A DNA stretch of 64,000 nt from Ciona intestinalis (taxonomy: Eukaryota; Chordata; Ascidiacea; Phlebobranchia; Cionidae), in NCBI RefSeq assembly GCF_000224145.3, contig NC_020168.2, positions 4,809,480 to 4,873,479 on the forward strand. The letters run 5' to 3'. The notes beneath the pieces were generated by a model. That model made no database searches. It worked only from the letters and a program-made list of their open reading frames with translations, and was not told where the DNA came from. Positions within the stretch are counted from its first letter, which is position 1, and every line of letters starts with the position of its first letter. Shown here piece after piece: positions 47,001 through 59,100 of the stretch. The position numbers were made by a program, and so were the translations under genes.

Positions 47001-47785
47001 TATATATAGAAATAAATAGTCATAGCAAAATGGTGTGTCCTGAGTTATACGTCATAAGTGGTTAACTTGACATTTGAGAATACCCTCTTTGTAATTACTA
47101 ATTAAAGCATATTTTTCATTTTTTTAACTAATTTGATAATTCTTATGTATATTCGCCAATATACAGATACTAGCAATGCTAAAGGGTTGCAAGAAATTTG
47201 CTGTGAAAGCATTGAAGCCTTGCGAACTAACAAAGGCGAAGAAGAAGCGAAGAGTTTATGTCAGAACGTAGTGTTAGTCGGAGGGACTTCCTTGCTACCT
47301 GGCATACCTGAAAGATTGAAGGTAAAGTTATATCCACTTCTGTTGTGTAGCAGTATAGCTGGTAGGGGTAAGGTGGACCATGATTTCATTTACGTTTATG
47401 GGCCCAGTTAGTAGGAAACAAAGAATATATTCACAATTATATAATCGGATTCCTGCGACTTCGAAAGAGCGTTGTTAATTGTTAAATCACGATTAGAAAA
47501 TACGGGATAATACATGCTAACGGTATCCAACTTGTCCACAGCACTAATATGCTGATCAGTCCTTAAGATTAATTCTGGGTTTTTATGTTTGAGAGCGAGC
47601 TAGTCCATCTATTACCTTGGTTAAGTGAGAACGAAATAACTGTTCAAGCTCCACAGCGACGCCAGTATGCTGTGTGGAGAGGCGCTGCTCAGATGGCGTC
47701 TCTGAATTCGACCAAATCGAGATGGACGACACGTCAAGACTTTGAAAAATATGGTCCTTCTGTTGTGCATCGGAAATACTTGTGA
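44019..47785 (+). CDS. Actin-like protein with lipidation-type N-terminus and lost catalytic residues
   Basis: Nine exons in phase: 44019-44548, 44634-44749, 44809-45065, 45405-45563, 45627-45765, 45972-46094, 46270-46446, 47167-47321 and 47594-47785, giving about 615 residues. Residues 1-235 are a hydrophilic Ser/Thr/Lys-rich extension starting MGCTSS, which fits N-myristoylation at Gly2 and palmitoylation at Cys3. The actin fold follows at almost full length (about 370 residues). The first phosphate loop is DVGSGYCKAGF at 243-253, GRP is retained, the adenosine loop is VLVGGTSLLPGIPERL, and the end is DFEKYGPSVVHRKYL. Aligned with conventional actin, Gln137 is Ser370, Asp154 is Ser387, Asp157 is His390 and His161 is Ser394, so hydrolysis is unlikely. 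It is too diverged for conventional actin and does not match a numbered ARP I can name. The acceptor of the last exon (GTTTGAG) is inferred. Nothing in the flanking genes shows its role. Confidence 0.85.
45150..45306. mobile_element. GGTGGGG palindromic MITE, intron 3 of the actin-like gene
   Basis: A shortened copy from TAGTAAGGGGTGGGGGTTGT to ATCCTCAGCACCCTACTA. The left arm has lost most of its usual GATGGGACAC stretch. Confidence 0.65.
47345..47552. mobile_element. Diverged GGTGGGG palindromic MITE, intron 8 of the actin-like gene
   Basis: It is recognised by GGTAGGGGTAAGGTGGACCA at the left and the interior TTGTTAATTGTTAAATCACG. The right end is degraded (CCAACTTGTCCACAGCAC). Confidence 0.55.
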
Positions 47786-48895
47786 ATTCTTTCTCGATTT
47801 TGTTTACTGACACTATTTCACAAAATGTATTTTAATGTTTCTGTAAACGGTTTTTTTATTTGGTTTTGGGCGCATAGTAGGCTGGGGTAAGATGGTCCAT
47901 GTTTTCTTTCGTTTAAAGTCTCTTTTGGTAATATATAAAGAAAAACTTTGTAACCCTATCCTCACGATTCAAAAAGTGCTGTTGTTGACTGTTAAAACAC
48001 TTGTAGCATGTTATGTGCTAACCGTATCCTCACGATTTAAAAAGTGTTGTTGACTGTTAACACATTTACGGCACGTTATGTGCTAACTGTATCCACCTTA
48101 CTCCACTGTATACTATACATATTAAGTTTTCCGAGCGGTAATTCATTGTGAAATATCTGTTATCTTAACATTCACACAACAGCATACTTGGCGAAATATA
48201 GGAAAATTTGTTGTTCTATTGAGAAGCTTGTTTATTGGAAGAAAGAATGAACCGCATGGGCAAATATTTACTGGAACACACATAACGTAACGACGGGTTA
48301 AAAAGATTAGAGACGATTAGTTTTAATGGCAGATCGTTCAGTTCGGTGGCGTGCATCCTTATCACAGTGATACGATAGATTCGCTGGGTATCGCTTGAAA
48401 TCGGGCCTTTACGGTACAACCTAATGCTGTAATCGTACACGGACGCGATGAGTAATCCGACAAAAATTAGGTCGCGCGACAGAGTGAAGAGCCCTTCGTC
48501 CCTCGTACAGATAAACAATAAGTAAGGTAATACTCGCTTCGGGTGGAGTGTCTATAGCACAACCAAAGCTGCTCTCTAGAACCAGGGCCACTCGTGCTTG
48601 CTAAGTGCCTCTGGGCTGTTACACGGTTGAATTAGCTACAGTAGAATTAAAAACGGAATGCATAAAAGTAGCACGCGGATTTACAAAGCGACGTTCAATG
48701 TACAGAGCTGAAATTGACCGATATATGAAAAAAAGATTTCTGTAAAAAAATACACGGTTATAACAGTGCGACACGTAAAGTTTTCGCGCAAATAATGGTG
48801 TTGTTTACAGCACCTCGTTAAATAGATACGGCTAAAATATAAACTATATGATTAAACGAGTTACGAAGGGTCGTAACGAAGGCCAATAGGAACAT
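47786..48895. other. Convergent 3' region between the actin-like gene and SOCS
   Basis: Two 3' ends meet here. It contains a MITE (47875-48114) and, on the minus strand, AATAAA at 48236-48231. That would give the SOCS transcript a 3' UTR of about 660 bases. No gene is supported. Confidence 0.5.
47875..48114. mobile_element. GGTGGGG palindromic MITE with internal duplication
   Basis: The ends TAGTAGGCTGGGGTAAGATG and CCTTACTCCACTGTA enclose two copies of the interior block ATCCTCACGATT..AAAAAGTG..GTTGACTGTTAA..ATGTGCTAAC, about 65 bases each, which explains its longer length. Confidence 0.7.
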
Positions 48896-51800
48896 TTAGA
48901 AGTAAGATTCGTTGAGATAACCCTTGACGGGGTTTGGCAACGGCAAGCTTTCAATATGGTCAATACGTGTGTACTGACGTATGACGAACCGACACAAGTA
49001 TTGCAGAGTGCGCACCTGGAAATGTAAAAATGAAAACACCTATTCAAAGTTGTGAAGAGACAACTATTATGTTAACACAAAACGAAATATAAACAGACCA
49101 AAGATATAACAATCATTAAAAGGAATTATTTATAAGGAAAAAACGAGCGTTTTTAAAATTTATAGGACACAAAGTTTATTTCTAACCAGCCTTAAAAGAA
49201 ATTTAAAGCTTTTAAATATAAACATTGAGGAACAATACATTTTTCTAGCAATATTTGATAAACTGTCACTATTTAACAAAATTGGTTATTTGAAAACATG
49301 AATATATAAAAGCATATATTTACTTACAATTGTAAGTTTCAAACCACTAAAATTACACGTACAAAGTACAACAGTAACTATAACGTATGGTTTCACTGAC
49401 CTGTGAGAGGCGTGACACAGGGTGAATTAATCGAACAGGATAAGTTGTAGCAAGAGGGTCCCTAGTTCTTGAATAACAGAATATTCCGGCCTCCTGGGAA
49501 TCTCTCACAGAATCCATGATCAAATCTACTACCGAGTCATAAGACTGTGGAATAAAATGTACATGAACCAGTTGCAGAAAAAAAAGCTTCAGTATTTCTA
49601 TAAACATATAAAAGTATGGTATGTGGAAATTTGTGTGGAAAATTTCCTAAGGTTTGGCGCCTATGTTTTTAAATGATAACGGTTGCTGCAATGCATAAAA
49701 TTTTCCCAATGCAATGTTTATATTGGTTAGTTACCTGCATTCTGTTGTTTTCATAGAAGCTGAAATTACCAGAAGAATGTTCAATTCTAGTGTGAAGAGT
49801 TCTTCCAAAAGAACGAAAACTCAGTGATAGCAAATATCTTTCATCAGAACTATCCCTGTGTAGCATTACAATGTAAAAGATATAGCATAAATGCATGATA
49901 CAAAATAGTATCTTTTTTAGGTAGGGTTAGTAGGATCATTAGATGTGAAATGTTATAAAACAAATTTGGTTCCAGGTTTACTGATAAATGTGGTGCATGA
50001 AATTTTCCGCCACTCCAGTTAGTTATATACTGTATATATACAGTATGTTGAAATGTCATTGACTCATTGTATTGCATTAGATTATTCAGCATACCTGACA
50101 AGGAAAGATCCATTTGGAGTTTCATTCAGTTTATCTTCAGCTTCTGACCTTGTCAGCGGCCCCCAGTACCAACCCTGTCTGTTATGTGATGGTACGTTTA
50201 ATGTAAAGTGTAATATCAATAAAGTTTATGAGGTTTGACAGCGATTAGTTCTAATACAAACATTGATTTGTACTTACCATAACACACTAGACACTAGACA
50301 CACAGCTAGTTCTTTGTTGCGCTTTATTCTAAATATTTTTACTTTACACTACATTTAAAATACTAATTTAACCCTAACTTACTCATTTAGTCCACATTTT
50401 GCTTCATTTCTCATAAATATAAGTACATTGGCAATCCAAACATTCAAACAATAATGCTTATGGCTTATGCTGTTATGCCCTATATGAAAAAATCCTCATG
50501 CTTTTTGTGTTCCACAGTTAGCTTTTTAACTGATGCTCTTTCCCTTTCTATCTGTCATTTTGTTGTTAGTTCTTTTTACTTCGTTGTTCCAACAACAAGA
50601 TCTTTGCTATCGTATTTGAACAAATTAAATAAAAAAATAATGTTACGTTAAAAATGATGTTATGCTTTGGAAATTCCAGTTTCAAGCAATTAGAAAGATA
50701 AAAGAAACTATCAACTAACTGGGCAAGTTTCTTGAACTCGTTGGTGAGCGTGTTTTTCCTCATGGTAGGTGGAACATGGAGACTTGTAAGGGTATGAAAG
50801 GTGTGGTTAACATCTGGAGATACCGGAGCAGCTGTAGCACCCATTATACCATGGTCTAAGCTCTCTGGAGTTTGATAAACATCAGTGGAATCCGGTACAA
50901 CAGTGTCTTCTTCTTGTAATTGGGATAGTTTCCCACTATGATTGGTGTGAGTGTCATTTGAGGGTAATTGATACAGGTTTTCGTTTGGAGAATTTTCTGA
51001 GGTCCCTTGGCTTGTAAAATTGTTGCATGTGTAATTTGAAGAATGTAGTTGGTCACCCCCTGCATGGCCATTTATGTGCTGCTTCGGAGTTATGTTTTGA
51101 ACATTTCCAGCCTGACCATTGCTTAGTTCATCAGTTTGACAACTTCTTTCTTGAGTTGAATCATTCAAAAAGTTAGAATTGTTTACTTGTATTGGGCTAT
51201 CTTGATTAGATTGAACATCTGAAATCAATTGTAAATTAAATCAAACTTACAGTTTCTACTATTTTCTACATTGGTAAGGGCAAATCCCTATTGCAAGTCA
51301 TGCTATAGGACATGGAAAGCAAACCAATATTGGCATATTAACCCTTAGAAGCCTATGAATCGTTTGGTTCTTATATAAATTTTCGACACTGCATAGGCTA
51401 TATCAACATACCAGTTAAAGAAGAACTTGGTCCATTTTTGTTTTCAGCAATGGTACTGTTTCTTTCAGATTCATTTGAGGAAGATGACCTGTTTGTTAGA
51501 AGCAGATTTAATTTATGTTTAGTACATTAGTGTTAAAACTCATGCACAAAGGATATTTCAGTGGGCATATTTATTATACTTACTTTTTTGCACTCTTTGT
51601 CCGAAAAAGTGTTTTTCCAATACGAAATTTGAACTTTGCTTTTTGATTGATTGGGACATTGTCGTCTTTACTGTTGGTTGCAATGAATGGTGTTAATAAC
51701 TTAAGGTAATAGGAAAGAAACCAGTCACCAGTAATACTTAAAAAATATGCAATAGGAATAATAGTAGCTTTAAAACTAGACTCAACTCAAGTACATTACG

Positions 51801-51904
51801 ACATTTATAACCAACCTCTGGGGTTCCACGTTGTCAATTTCTGGAACTGCAGTGTCTAAGTGTTTTTTTCTTTTGTTTACTGATAAATTACGAAATCTTT
51901 TCAT
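48896..51904 (-). CDS. SOCS6/SOCS7-type suppressor of cytokine signalling, complete
   Basis: Eight exons in phase: 51904-51816, 51670-51584, 51488-51412, 51218-50720, 50178-50095, 49855-49735, 49544-49401 and 49015-48896 (stop TAA), about 406 residues. Residues 1-250 are a basic start followed by a low-complexity Ser/Asn/Thr-rich region without domains. The SH2 domain starts at GWYWGPLTRSEAEDKL (about 252). It contains GSFLVRDSSDERY with the phosphotyrosine-binding Arg, then LSLSFRS and TRIEH. The SOCS box at the end (TLQYLCRFVIRQYTRIDHIE, then LPLP) binds Elongin B/C. The spacing and the RIDHI..LPLP block match SOCS6/7 better than CIS or SOCS1-3. The N-terminal region is shorter than in the vertebrate proteins (over 500 residues). 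The protein should bind phosphotyrosine partners and recruit a Cullin5 ubiquitin ligase. The start is the first in-frame ATG of the first exon. Confidence 0.93.
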
Positions 51905-53176
51905 AACCGCTGATTTGCTTTACTTTGATTTTCAACAGTGGGGCAAGTTTTATTAATTTATGCAAAACTTTGTGTACAGACAACACCAGGCTGTAATCTA
52001 TTTGTAAAATAAACACTGTTACCAGGATAAGGTGTATTACGTTACTTCTCTGTTTCCCTGCGTATCTTTCGAACTTATAAACTGAATGCAAACATTTCAA
52101 CATTCATTCATCCAAAGTCCCCATATTTCGGTCAAACTAAATTTTATATGATTTCGATTGTAACAATAAAATAGCGTTATTTACTTTAATTCAAAAAAGG
52201 ATATATTAAAAAAAAACATTGCAAAACTTTCACAATTCGCTGTTAGAAACAAAACAGTTTGATTAAGTAAATATTTAGATAACTTCCCTTTAAAGTCTTT
52301 CTGATTAACTTTAACGTACTAGTTAAAATGTTACAACTACACATTTTTAGCCAATTATTTAAACGAGCTAATCCATAGCACTATTTGTTTGTTGGTATTT
52401 TGTTTGATATAACGCATGCTTGGCGTAAAATATGTTTCACGACAAATAATAACGTTATCAACCTAACGTGAACGAATAAATGGAATACGTAGATTCCGTG
52501 TGTACTGTAAACTAAGACCTTAAAGTCAGAATTTATGGTCTACTTCATTATTCACACTTGGTGAATTTTGCTTTCGTTCTTCTGTTAATGCGGTGACGCC
52601 TCCGTATGTCTGCGTTCTGCCGGCGGGTTAAAATTGTTAGTATCTAAATTTAGAACATTAAGGAGAGCAAAGTAAAACGGAATACGTTTTGACCTGGTGC
52701 TCCGAAAACGTAAATATATGTATCTTCTTTATTAAATAATTGGCTGGATTTTTGTTTGTTGCGTTTTCGTAGCGTCAGATTCTTACCATATTTCTTTACA
52801 CAAGAATCGTTCAACTCTATGAGTACCACATCAGCGTCAGATTCGCGGAATTTAGTACAGTTGAAACGGAATAGGTTTTAATTGTTGGTATATTAATTTA
52901 TCTGAATAGCCCCAAGTAACGCTTGCAATTCAATCATACATACCGTAACAATAACACTAATAGAACATACAACGAAAATGCAATATATGGATAGTCATTT
53001 TCGTATTACCATTGTCACATTTTAGCCATTGTATAAAATAAGCATCGTGTGGACATTTGTAACAAAACATTTACCTACGTTTTTGTTAGTTGCTAATATA
53101 TTTTTAGCTCTATAGGTCCTATAGTGTTGCATAGTCAACCTGGCTTGGCCTGACAAGGTTGACTCCACCAAGAAAC
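51905..53176. promoter_or_regulatory. Head-to-head promoter region between SOCS and LLGL
   Basis: The SOCS start codon at 51904 (leftward) and the LLGL start codon at 53177 (rightward) are 1.27 kb apart. I see no repeats of the families common elsewhere in the window, which makes this one of the longer element-free stretches and a candidate for shared or back-to-back regulatory DNA. No TATA box is obvious on either side. Confidence 0.45.
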
Positions 53177-56100
53177 ATGTTTAAAAAATGGAAAAAGGGA
53201 GCTCATATAGACCCACAGAGGGAAAAAGTTAAAGAAGATATATTTAATTTCAAAAAGGCACGTGAAGTATTATGTTTTTAAAGTTTAGTATCAATCACGT
53301 GACCACTGTATAGTAAAAAATTGGGCAGTTTTAAATGTTTTGGTAAAATCCATTTGTTAGCGTATAGATTGGTGTATATACAACTTTGATCTATTATTTT
53401 ATTTATGTTTCTGTTTACTTTCGATTTATCCACTTCAGACAGTTGAACATGGATTTCCACATCATCCTTCAGCATTTGATTACGACCCAATTCTTAAACT
53501 CATGGCAATTGGAACTAAAACAGGAGCCGTCAAAATGTAAATAGATTGACTTTCATACTGTAGTATCGTCTTCCTTTAAAAACATTTGCTCGTCGTCTAT
53601 ATTTAAATATTTCTAAAACTTGTTCCATAATGGCTAATTTACAAAAACATAATGAACATACAACAGCCATTGCTCCTTAAAGAACAATTTGTGCTATTAT
53701 AAAAACGAAAAAATCGGATCTATTATAAGAACGCAATTACGTAATATATATATGTATACTTGAACATTTCTTCAAGTAAAAATAAATTTGTTTAAAGAAA
53801 AATAACATTCCCACAGTACAAAAACTTAAGTTGTGTAAATATGCACAGTAATGAACTGATCTTGTGTTGTTATTGGAATGTTGATATTTTTGAGAACGGA
53901 ACTTGTGTTGTTATTAACAAATTATAATGTTGATATTAAATTTAGATTTGGAGCTCCAGGTGTGGAATTTACAGGAGTTCATCCTGAAGTGAACCAAGTT
54001 TTACAGCTTCATTTCCTGCATGGCCAGGTTGGTTCCGAGACTGTTCAAACGTATTTAATTATCATTAATAATAGGTAGGGGTGGGGGAAGAAGGGCCACA
54101 TTTTCATTCTATTTTATCGTCCCATTTGTTAGTGAACAAAGAACATTCAAAGAATTTTAAACCGTATCGTCACAACTTTCCCCCCCCATAGACCCTTGTT
54201 AATTGGTTCAAACACTATGTGCTGAATGTGTCCCATCTTCCGTCCCCCCAGTACCATGATAGCATGTACACTCTGCAGAGTATGTGATTTCCCGTTGTTG
54301 TGGTTTTGTGTTGTTATGTCTAAAAATATCTGTAAGTGTAAAAGTCATCGATTTAGAAGTTGGCTGTAGTTTTATTTTGTGGAAAATTTGAATTAATGGT
54401 CTTTTGCTGTATTATTAAAAAAAATTTTGTTTACCAACTTATTCTTGTAAACTACAGATACAGTTTTAAACTGTTACATAGTTTAATAAAAAATATGAAA
54501 TTTTGTTTGATCAATTAGTTTCAGCAACCAAACCTGTGTTTTTGGGTTGAAAAGTAATGTTAATTTGAAATATTACTTAAATTCCTACATGGATAGTTTT
54601 CTATAGTTGCATTGTTAGTTGCTATAAAGAGCTAGCACCACTTTTACTACACAGGATTTATGTCATAATCCCCACATTTTAAGCTAGTGCTTGGTAGCTT
54701 ATCTCTCTGTGTCTGTCCATATCTTATTATCTTACATGAAATGGTAGTGGAATCATAACCCATCCTATGTTGTAATGTTCATATTTGTTGAATATTTTAT
54801 CACATATTGATATAAAAATATTCATGTTTTTTTTATTATACTACATTGTCCTAAAATTAATATATCCCAGTACTTATGTGACTGATTTACAAGCCAAGCT
54901 GGCAAAATACCATTTTTACTATTATTAGAATTTAATTTAAATAAGCACAAAGGCATATCTAGAGTCGGTGTAACATTTTTACTATTGTATCGTCATATCA
55001 GATATTACATGCATTGTTGCACATGCTAGAAGTTAATGTATTATTCATACGGAAATCTGCTTCTATAATTAGGCTAGTGTATTTCATATAATGGTAATTA
55101 ATAATTTACAGAATATGAATGTGATCAAAGGTTAAGTAATTTCGAATTTTTATTAGAAATATAAGCATTAGTCGGATTTTAAGTATAATACCTAACTGGT
55201 TATGAATTTAAATTGTTTATTTTGACATTTCTGAGTGCTTTAATTTTCACCCGGTTTATACTTTTTACTTCATGTGCAAAGTGCTTGACAAACATTGTAT
55301 AAAACAAAGAATCCACACAGTGTTTCTGCAAAACAAATTTTGTGGTGACATTTTTGTTATGGCTCATTTAGCAGCCTTATCTATAGATAAGTCATCTACA
55401 TATGACAAATCTGGAGAAGAGCATAACACAATAAAGAATTCTTTCCCATAAAAACATATGAAGTATGATTTATGAACATACATAATATATCCTTCAATCT
55501 CAATACAGGGTCGCATAGTAAGCATCCTGGATGACAACACAATGCGAATGTGGGAGTTAACCAACATCAAAGATGATCCTCTGGGATCACAAGTTCTAAC
55601 AGAAGTAGGAGCATCAGAACTTGCTGGAAGGCCAAGGTATTCTAATATGAATCAACCTTTATATAAAAAATTGAAATGTTTTAAAATGAAAAAATCACAT
55701 ATGTTTGTGTTAGTTTGGCATAATTTTAATATATTTTCTTTATTACCGCTTTTACCTTAGTAGTGAAATACATCTGTTAATTGATTAACAGAGACAAATA
55801 TTTTACAATCTTTAAATCAAAACTAATTCCTACATTAAATCCCATTTGTGGTACAACTAAGAATTAAACCTTTTTTCCCAGCATGAACCAAATCACTGTA
55901 GTGTCCATTCGCTCAAGCAACGATGTGATGTGGGTGGGAACTGAGGGAGGTGGAATTTATTCATTAACTCTACCTGATTTTAACCCTAGAGAGGGAGGGA
56001 CCATCCACCAGGACCAAGTTATGCAAAGGTGTGTAGCTGTAGGGTGTAGGGTGTAGCTACTCTACATTGTAATTACAATAACATATAGTAGGGTGGGGGA

Positions 56101-59100
56101 AGATGGACACTTTGACAAACAAAACTTTTTTTAACTTTTGTTTTTCAGACACCCATTTAATGATAATCAGAAAAAAGAATTATGTGCCAAAGTGTCCTGT
56201 CTTTCCCCACTCTTCTATATGTGAATAAATTTAAAGTTCTTGTTTATAGGGTTTAGTAGAGCACTAGAGTGTATTTGTATTGAAAGTTTTAAATAGTCAT
56301 GAAATCATCTTTATGCTATTTAATCTATAGTTCTATTCCTGGAAATTGGGATGTAGACTATATTTGGCCCGTTATACCACTTGCTAACTGCTAATAGGGA
56401 TGCACATTACAGAATAATTAGGTATTCTAGGATATCCTAGAATACTTTATTTCGAATCTAGAATTCCGAATCTAGAATTTCGAATCTTTTTGTATTTATA
56501 GGAAAAAATAATTTTACCCACATAAGTCAGTTTATTGACTCTTTCATAGCAGCCTTGTTGGATCATGAGCTGTAAAATTATCAAAAATTGTAGTATTGTG
56601 TAGTTTTTGCAACATGAAACGTATAGCAGGCTATGAAAAGACGTTGTAAAACGTTTACTCTCGAAAGTCCCACAAACACAAAAATATTTTTTTTTTAATT
56701 ATTAAATTTTAAAAATTGTTAATATAGTGTATGAGATGACGTGTGATGACGTCATTAAACAGAATACCGAATCCCGTAATTAGATTCGAATACAAAAGGA
56801 TTCGAATCTCATAGATTCGAAATTCTGTAATGTGCATCCCTAACTGCTAACTAAAGATTATACATCCTAAAAAAAATTACCCATGCACACACACACACTT
56901 GAACAAAAACATCCCTTTTTTCTGCAGTATTCCTGACCACTATAAAACAGGCAAAGCACTTGGCCCTGTCGAAGCAATACAAGAACATCCAAACAACCCA
57001 TCTCTTATTCTGATCGGATACAGTCGTGGTTTAGTTGTTCTGTGGAATGACTCAACACAGAGCGTGGATAAATATTATTTGAATGATAAGGTGAGCTACT
57101 GTGGTAAAAAATACACTGTGTTAGTATTTCTTATCAATGTATTAGATTTGTTTTCACTTTGTGTGTAGTAGAGTAGATGGAAAATGCTGTTATTACTAGT
57201 TAGCCAAGATTTGTGAATATTTAATGTTAATTGTTAGCATGACATTCTAAATTACATGCTTAAGCTGTTGAGGTTTCCACATCCATATTATAACATCCTG
57301 TTATAGAGTAACTCAGTTCAAAGGATTTATTATTATGGGTAAAAAAATATATAAGTCTATTTTGCCAGTGTTAAATAATTTTTGTATGACCAGTATAAAT
57401 TGTGATGATTCTATTTTTATTATGTTTTAATTTTCTCATTTATTGGTACTGTTAAATGGTGATAATATATATAGTAAGGTGGGGGAAGATGGGACACCTT
57501 TTCATTTTCTTTCCTTGCCTGTTTTGGTGGTAAACAAAGAACATTAAAAGAGTTATAAAACCGTATCCACATAACTCCTATAAACCTTTGTTAATTGTTT
57601 AAACCACAATCAGCATATTCGGATATGATGTGTTAAAGGTGTTCTGTCTTCCCCCACACTATTGTATTATATCAAACAAAAAAAAGTGGTAACCACAAAA
57701 AAAGTTATAGGTTGAGTTACATAATATAATATTGCATACATTTTCAACAGGCACTTGAATCCCTGTCATGGCACTCCAACTGCCAGGAGTTTATATCTGC
57801 CCACAATGATGGTTATTTATGTACATGGAGGTTAGAATCTTCATCGCAACATACATCCTACACACCATACGGTATTTAATTGTATTAGCGTCAGTCATAT
57901 CTTTTAAAGTATTATTTTTTCAAAGCAAAAGTCTCCAATTCAAAATCTGCTGCATGTTTGTGGAAAATATAAGAATAATATTGTNNNNNNNNNNNNNNNN
58001 NNNNNNNNNNNNNNNNNNNNNNNNNNNNNNNNNNAGAATTAATTAAATAAGCACAAAGGCATATCTAGAGTCGGTGTAACAATTTTACTATTGTATCGTC
58101 ATATCAGATATTACATGCATTGTTGCACATGCTAGAAGTCAATGTATTATTCATACGGAAATCTGCTTCTATAATTAGGCTGGTGTATTTCATATAATGG
58201 TAATTAATAATTTACAGAATATGTATGTGATCAAAGGTTAAGTAATTTCGTATTTTTATTAGAAATATAAGCATTAGTCCGATTTTAAGTATAATACCTA
58301 ACTGGTTATGAATTTAAATTGTTTATTTTGACATTTCTGAGTGCTTTAATTTTCACCCGGCTTATACTTTTTACTTCATGTGCAAAGTGCTTGACGAACA
58401 TTGTATAAAACGAAGAATCCACACAGTGTTTCTGCAAAACAAATTTTGTGGTGACATTTTTGTTATGGCTCATTTAGCAGCCTTATCTATAGATAAGTCA
58501 TCTACATATGACAAATCTAGAGAAGAGCATAACACAATAAAGAATTCTTTCCCATAAAAACATATGAAGTATGATTTATGAACATATATCCTGAAATCTC
58601 AATACAGGGTCGCATAGTAAGCATCCTGGATGACAACACAATGCGAATGTGGGAGTTAACCAACATCAAAGATGATCCTCTGGGATCACAAGTTCTAACA
58701 GAAGTAGGGGCATCAGAACTTGCTGGAAGGCCAAGGTATTCTAATATGAATCAACCTTTATATAAAAAATTGAAATGTTTTAAAATGAAAAAATCACATA
58801 TGTTTGTGTTAGTTTGGCATACTTTTAATATATTTTCTTTATTACCGCTTTTACCTTAGTAGTGAAATAGATCTGTTAATTGATTAACAGAGACAAATAT
58901 TTTACAATCTTTAAATCAGAACTAATTCCTACATTAAATCCCATTTGGGGTACAACTAAGAATTAAACCTTTTTTCCCAGCATGAACCAAATCACTGTAG
59001 TGTCCATTCGCTCAAGCAACGATGTGATGTGGGTGGGAACTGAGGGAGGTGGAATTTATTCATTAACTCTACCTGATTTTAACCCTAGAGAGGGAGGGAC

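Noticed and set aside
48216..48518. 100-codon minus-strand open frame downstream of SOCS
   Set aside because: It lies in the probable 3' UTR after the SOCS box stop codon and shows no domain or splice continuity.
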